Source: CAZCTC01 sp964501335 (GTDB taxonomy: Bacteria > Chloroflexota > Anaerolineae > B4-G1 > SLSP01). From it: a stretch of DNA of 64,000 nucleotides. Position numbers and translations under genes: made by a program. The stretch covers positions 62,001-126,000 of the forward strand of contig CAZCTC010000005.1 of the NCBI GenBank assembly GCA_964501335.1, written 5' to 3'. Numbering within the stretch: position 1 is the first letter of the stretch; each line of letters begins with the position of its first letter. The notes below the pieces were generated by a model that saw only the letters and a list, made by a program, of their open reading frames with translations, ran no database searches and was not told the DNA's origin. Below are positions 60,222-64,000 of this stretch, in pieces.

Positions 60222-60998
60222 TTATTCCGCGCTCTTCAAAGCCCGCCCCGCAATCTGAGGTACCCAGCCACGGGGAAGCAACCGGGGCAAACTGACCAGG
60301 AACTGATTGTACAGTCCGGGCACCGTCACCGGCCGCTTATGCATCAAAGCGCGATAACCTTCTTCCGCTACAAGCCGGGCACTCATCGTATCGCTGCCCT
60401 TCTCCACGCCGGCCCGCGCATGGAACCCCGTATCGGTGTTCCCCGGACAGAGTGCCGTCACCGTCACACCGGTCCCTTCCAGTTCAACATGGAGCGCTTC
60501 CGAAAAAGACAGAACATAAGCCTTCGTGGCGCAATAGACCGCCATCGACGGCGTCGGAATGAAAGAACCGATCGAACCCACATTGAGAATCCGCCCCTGC
60601 CCCCGCTTGATCATCCCCGGCAGGAAAAGGTGCGTCAGATGCGTCAACGCCAAAATGTTGAGCTGCAACATATTCAGCGTATCCTTCGCTTCCACCTCTG
60701 TAAAGGGCGTATAAATGCCGTACCCCGCATTGTTGACCAGAATATCGATCGGTACCTGCTGGGACTCCAAAGCCTTGAAAAGTTCTTCCGGTGCCTGCGG
60801 CCGGCTCAAATCCATCGGAATGACCAGAGCCTTGACTTTATAAGTGCGCCGGATTTCATCGGCCAGCGCGTTGAGCTTTTCGGCATTGCGCGCCACCAAC
60901 ACCACAGGGTGTCCATGCGAAGCAAAAATTTTGCTGATTTCGTATCCGATACCATTCGAAGCGCCAGTGATCAATGCGGTCATTTCTTGAGTAGCCAT
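60222..60998 (-). CDS. short-chain dehydrogenase/reductase
   Basis: 258 aa from ATG 60998 (61001 also possible, AAGGAG upstream). Rossmann GASNGIGYEIS, NNAGYG, catalytic S in NVGSIGSF, YCATK for Tyr-Lys. Classical SDR, DltE/YqjQ-like, with an NADP-type arginine RNAEKLNAL at the second strand. Preceded by a TTGACA-17-TATACT promoter and covered by a palindromic operator. First gene of the SDR-TetR operon. Confidence 0.92.
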   Translation of the reverse strand: MATQEMTALITGASNGIGYEISKIFASHGHPVVLVARNAEKLNALADEIRRTYKVKALVIPMDLSRPQAPEELFKALESQQVPIDILVNNAGYGIYTPFTEVEAKDTLNMLQLNILALTHLTHLFLPGMIKRGQGRILNVGSIGSFIPTPSMAVYCATKAYVLSFSEALHVELEGTGVTVTALCPGNTDTGFHARAGVEKGSDTMSARLVAEEGYRALMHKRPVTVPGLYNQFLVSLPRLLPRGWVPQIAGRALKSAE

Positions 60999-61029
60999 CA
61001 TGCTCCTTGAAAACAGTGCTTAAAGGTTA

Positions 61030-61059
61030 AAATACCGAATGAAAGTTCATTCGGTATTT
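61030..61059. promoter_or_regulatory. 30-bp palindromic TetR operator
   Basis: 14-bp perfect arms around a two-base centre (AATACCGAATGAA..TTCATTCGGTATT). It covers the predicted transcription start, next to the -10 box at 61060-61065. Confidence 0.85.
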
Positions 61060-61088
61060 AGTATAGCGTTAAAGCATAGGTTTGTCAA
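61060..61088 (-). promoter_or_regulatory. consensus sigma70 promoter of the SDR-TetR operon
   Basis: On the minus strand TTGACA (61083-61088) and TATACT (61060-61065) with exactly 17 bases between them. Confidence 0.9.
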
Positions 61089-61102
61089 GAATGAATTTTC
61101 CA

Positions 61103-62290
61103 TCAAATAGCATTCATCCATCTCAGCATAAAATCCGCCACCGCTTTCCAGCCCGGTTCCAGCATCATGCTGTGCCCCATCTCGGGAAAAATCGTGGCCG
61201 GCGCACCGTAAAAACGCCCGGTGCCCCATACCACCGCCGGCAACACCGATCGATCCTGCGCCGCCCCCAATACCAGCTTGGGAATCCTCCAACTTCTAAA
61301 CTTTAACGTATTGGGAAGAGGCTTCAGCAATTCCCAAAAAACCGCATAAGATTCGCCGCCGCTGTGAGCATAAGCAGAATCCACAATCTCCCGGGGTGTA
61401 TGGGCCGAAAAAAGTAAATCGCGGTACAGCTCCGGCGTCTCGATAATGGAGCGCATGTGCCCGGTAATCCCCGTCTTGAGAGTCGCCCAAGGATGGCTTA
61501 AAGAGAAAGGAATCAGCCCGGGCAGCAATCCGGTCGGCGGGGCCGCCGCAAGCAACACGGCAGCCGGCGGACTGTATTCATCAAAATAACGCTGCACGAC
61601 CATCCCGCCCATCGAATGGCCGATCACAATCGGCTCCCGCGGCAGGGAGCGCGCCACCTGCCGCACATCGGCGACATAATCCATCAACCGGGCTTTCTGC
61701 AACCGCTCCCCACCCTCACTGGCCCCGTGCCCGCGCAGGCTCACGGCATAGGACCGATACCCGTGCTCCGCAAAATAAGGCAGAAAATTCTGGGCCCAAA
61801 CCCAGGCCGAATGGAACATGCCATGCACAAACAGCAGGGGCCGGCGCCGGGCCTCCCCCGGCGGCTCACAGGAAAGCACTTCCAGATTCAAGGGATTTTC
61901 AATGGGAGGCTCATAAAACCGTCTAAAATCTTCCAGCTCTTCATCATAATGACTAAAATCCACCCTTTCGCCATTTTCAGCCACCGGGCAGACAAAAACA
62001 AAAGGATCTTTTTCAGGGTAACAGGCATCGCCCTCTTGATAGAGCGGCTTAGCTTTCACATCTTCCGCCAATCCAGGATCGAAGCCCCCTCCCAAAAGTA
62101 GGTTTACAAAAACAAAAATTCCCCCCTTCGTCTCCGCCACCACCCGGGCTTCCCGAATCACACCATTGCCAAAGGACAACAATACAGTCTCTTTATCTTT
62201 CCATTCACTAAGATTCAACTGTAGAGTGCTCAGCTCGTCGCCATACCCGTATTCATAACACTCCATCTTAATTTTTGTATTCAGCTCCAT
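61103..62290 (-). CDS. alpha/beta hydrolase with an unassigned N-terminal domain
   Basis: 395 aa from ATG 62290 (GAAAGGTG nearby). Residues 1 to about 135 form a beta-rich module of no recognised family (MECYEYGYGDELSTLQLNLSEWK..). From about 150 there is an alpha/beta hydrolase: LLFVHGMFHSAWVW, GHSMGG nucleophile, GAAQDRSVL acid, and MGHSMMLEPGW histidine, so the triad is complete. A lipase or lactonase-type activity is probable. Ends next to the SDR promoter. Confidence 0.85.
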   Translation of the reverse strand: MELNTKIKMECYEYGYGDELSTLQLNLSEWKDKETVLLSFGNGVIREARVVAETKGGIFVFVNLLLGGGFDPGLAEDVKAKPLYQEGDACYPEKDPFVFVCPVAENGERVDFSHYDEELEDFRRFYEPPIENPLNLEVLSCEPPGEARRRPLLFVHGMFHSAWVWAQNFLPYFAEHGYRSYAVSLRGHGASEGGERLQKARLMDYVADVRQVARSLPREPIVIGHSMGGMVVQRYFDEYSPPAAVLLAAAPPTGLLPGLIPFSLSHPWATLKTGITGHMRSIIETPELYRDLLFSAHTPREIVDSAYAHSGGESYAVFWELLKPLPNTLKFRSWRIPKLVLGAAQDRSVLPAVVWGTGRFYGAPATIFPEMGHSMMLEPGWKAVADFMLRWMNAI

Positions 62291-62303
62291 AGCACCTTTC
62301 CTT

Positions 62304-62434
62304 TTTTACACCCCGCAGCAGGCATTTTTCTGTAAGAAACGCCGCGCAGGTTGGGGGGAGAGTTATTTTTATTCATATTTTCGCGCTGGCAGCGCGAAAA
62401 TATGGGCCTTTTTCCCAGAGTAATCGCACAGGTT
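62304..62434 (-). repeat. MITE-like hairpin repeat, copy 15 (reverse)
   Basis: CACCCCGCAGCAGG, AAACGCCGCGCAGG, 14-bp stem 62373-62386 with 62390-62403 (loop GGC), ending AATCGCACAGGT. The gap 62291-62764 holds this, the 62471 and 62554 repeats and copy 16. Confidence 0.8.
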
Positions 62435-62470
62435 GGAATTTTTTTGTTAGCGCGCATAACTTCTGGGATC

Positions 62471-62540
62471 AAGGGCGACCACATCGGGCCGCCCCTACGC
62501 GAACACCGCCAATGTAGGGGTACCCCTTGTGGGTACCCAA
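62471..62540. repeat. dispersed GGGCGACC / GGGGTACCCC repeat, copy 2
   Basis: AGGGCGACC..GGCCGCCCCTACG and GTAGGGGTACCCCTTGTGGGTACCC, related to 32166-32235. Confidence 0.6.
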
Positions 62541-62553
62541 TCCTGCCAACCCA

Positions 62554-62649
62554 TTTTCATCCTTCGGGGTGCCGCCCCCGGCATGGCCTTCTGTCCTGAA
62601 AATAGGACTCTATGGCATGGCTCCGGCCTTGTAGCGTCCCGCAAATGAC
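62554..62649. repeat. 95-base dispersed repeat, copy 2
   Basis: About 90% identical to 48744-48838, again directly followed by a reverse MITE-like element. Confidence 0.75.
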
Positions 62650-62752
62650 GCCTTCCCCATAAGAACCGCCGCGCTGGATCGGGGGAGAGGTTTTTTGGTT
62701 ATGTTTTCGTGCGCATCCGAATGCGCACGAAAACATAGCCTTTTCCAGAGCC
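62632..62752 (-). repeat. MITE-like hairpin repeat, copy 16 (reverse)
   Basis: GTAGCGTCCCGCAAATG, AACCGCCGCGCTGGAT, 16-bp perfect stem 62701-62716 with 62721-62736 (loop CCGA). Confidence 0.85.
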
Positions 62753-62764
62753 GCAGCCTTCCCC

Positions 62765-64000
62765 TTACTCCAGCAAGGTGCAGGCAAACCGCAAGAAAGC
62801 ATAGACATCCGCAAAATTGCTCGCCAGCCCCATCGAGATTCGCACCGCACTAATGCTCTTATGGAATTGCTTCCGCATCGCCCGCTTCAATTCCGGAAAC
62901 GAAAGCCCCTGGCTGTCCTTAAAAAACTCCCGCATAATCTCCCCGGTCAGGCCGTGCGCCACCTCCCCCGCCCCCGGATTGCAAAAACAGCCGGTACGAA
63001 TGGAGATGCTTTCCGCATTGGCCAGCTGCTCCACCTGACGGTCATCCATCGCCTGGCCATCGCGCCCGTAAAAAGTGACCGTCACCGTCCCGGCGCGCTG
63101 ATTTAAAGTAGCCGGGCCATGAACCCGCACCAACGGCTGACCGTTGCTGTGCCGCAAAGCCGTGAGATTTTCCATCAGCCACCCCGTCAAACTGATCACC
63201 CGCTGATGCACCGTCTCAATCCCCACCGAATTCAAATGCCGCAAGCCCATCTCCACAGCGGGCAGACTGAGATAATTGACCGTGCCGTCTTCAAAAGCCG
63301 CGGCCCCCTCCGCAAAATAATGACCGTCTCCCTGCACCGAAGCGATCGAGATGGTCCCGCCGGCATACCAGGGACGCACCAGCTTTGCCAGGGCCGGCTT
63401 CCGGGCAATCAAAGCCCCGACTCCCGTCGGATAACCAAACATCTTATAAAACGAAAGCGGCACAAAATCCGGCTTCCACCGCCCCAGATCGAGCATATTC
63501 GTAGGGGCAAACGCCGCACAATCGACCAACACATCCCAACCCAACGATCGAGCATATTCGATCAATTCCAGCGGATGCTGCACCCCCGAATAGTTCGACT
63601 GCGCTGGATAGGCAAAAAGCCTGGGAACCGTCGCGCCGTTCGGTTGCAAAGCCGCCTCCAACGCTGACTGATCGATAAAGAGATCCGGCGCCACCACCGG
63701 AACATAGGTCACCGCAGCCCCTTTGTGACGGGCAAACTCCCGAATTCCATTGACCGAATTATGGTTATCGAAGGTCAAAACGTACCGCCCCCCTGGTTGA
63801 AAGGGATACGATTCTCCCACCAGTTTCAAGGCGCCGCTGGCATTGGCCGTGAAAATTACCGTATACTCTTCAGGGTCCGCATTAAAATAATCCAGCACAT
63901 AGGCCCGGGCCTGTTCCACCAACCGCGTCATCGCCAGCGAGGTGGAATTTTGCGAATGCGGATTCCCAAAAATGTGGCTTGCCAGCAATTCCTGGTGCTG
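62765..64000 (-). CDS. class-V aminotransferase / cysteine desulfurase-like, 5' end outside window
   Basis: 412 codons in frame to the window edge, so the start is missing. PLP lysine in LSFYKMFGYPTGVGALIA, a stretch close to that of molybdenum-cofactor sulfurases and related SufS-like proteins. VDCAAFAPTNMLDL holds the Asp and Ala contacts. Near the end ISIRTGCFCNPGAGE resembles the Arg-Thr-Gly-Cys substrate loop of desulfurases, so sulfur mobilisation is plausible. No MOSC domain, at least in the visible part. Confidence 0.87.
   Translation of the reverse strand, partial: QHQELLASHIFGNPHSQNSTSLAMTRLVEQARAYVLDYFNADPEEYTVIFTANASGALKLVGESYPFQPGGRYVLTFDNHNSVNGIREFARHKGAAVTYVPVVAPDLFIDQSALEAALQPNGATVPRLFAYPAQSNYSGVQHPLELIEYARSLGWDVLVDCAAFAPTNMLDLGRWKPDFVPLSFYKMFGYPTGVGALIARKPALAKLVRPWYAGGTISIASVQGDGHYFAEGAAAFEDGTVNYLSLPAVEMGLRHLNSVGIETVHQRVISLTGWLMENLTALRHSNGQPLVRVHGPATLNQRAGTVTVTFYGRDGQAMDDRQVEQLANAESISIRTGCFCNPGAGEVAHGLTGEIMREFFKDSQGLSFPELKRAMRKQFHKSISAVRISMGLASNFADVYAFLRFACTLLE

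Noticed and set aside
5607..62752. Repeated hairpins considered as a CRISPR array
   Set aside because: Copies are dispersed over 57 kb and not regularly spaced with unique spacers; no cas genes.

Overview
The window looks like a chromosomal segment of an uncultured or environmental bacterium, most likely Chloroflexota (Anaerolineae-like). This is an inference from several lipoproteins, secreted proteins with DUF11/lamin-tail modules ending in a short C-terminal LP[IL]V motif, GH3-type acyl-adenylating enzymes, and a GC-moderate genome whose intergenic spaces are full of palindromes. No rRNA, tRNA, CRISPR array, integrase or intact transposase gene was seen. Both window edges cut genes: a GH3 enzyme on the left and a class-V aminotransferase on the right.

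0-11.7 kb: two GH3 paralogues (minus strand), a small zinc-ribbon protein, then a plus-strand block that opens with a promoter, a 29-codon leader ORF and two tandem terminators (2412-2683). These form a textbook ribosome-mediated attenuator. Behind it lie an ABC-2 ATPase, two RimJ/RimL-type acetyltransferases and an ABC-2 permease. Four tandem double-GNAT acetyltransferases follow, and a convergent AAC(3)-family antibiotic acetyltransferase closes the block. Seven acetyltransferases plus an exporter behind a stalling-type leader look like a drug-protection island, the most interesting system here. Two of the double-GNAT genes share a perfect 572 bp direct repeat.

11-26 kb (mostly minus strand): lipoproteins, a LysM protein, a TPR protein, a stand-alone receiver domain, an amino-acid-type binding protein, yebC-ruvC and ruvA, fmt, two rhodaneses, pncB, and a sugar ABC permease pair. 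The upstream permease is fused to a GT-C-type membrane glycosyltransferase.

26-42.9 kb: two paralogous 193-aa anchored proteins, a luciferase-like oxidoreductase, a DUF4091 secreted protein, a 21-bp tandem repeat, a large secreted nuclease, a tocopherol-cyclase-like protein, RNase H, an overlapping AAA-ATPase/DUF4435 pair resembling the PARIS defence architecture, and an M61-like peptidase.

43-64 kb: a TetR-hydrolase-ABC-2 exporter cluster, a CPBP protease, a class-V aminotransferase, a MacB-type ATPase/permease/adaptor operon, a GT-C-like membrane protein, a secreted beta-helix protein with a lipoprotein, an SDR-TetR operon with a clear operator, an alpha/beta hydrolase, and the partial aminotransferase.

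Overlying everything is a dispersed MITE-like repeat (about 16 full or partial copies, about 130-180 bp). Its central hairpin changes sequence between copies while keeping perfect pairing, and its ends carry an ACCTGTGCGG-type inverted repeat. About a dozen solitary perfect palindromes, each mostly unique, occupy other gene boundaries.
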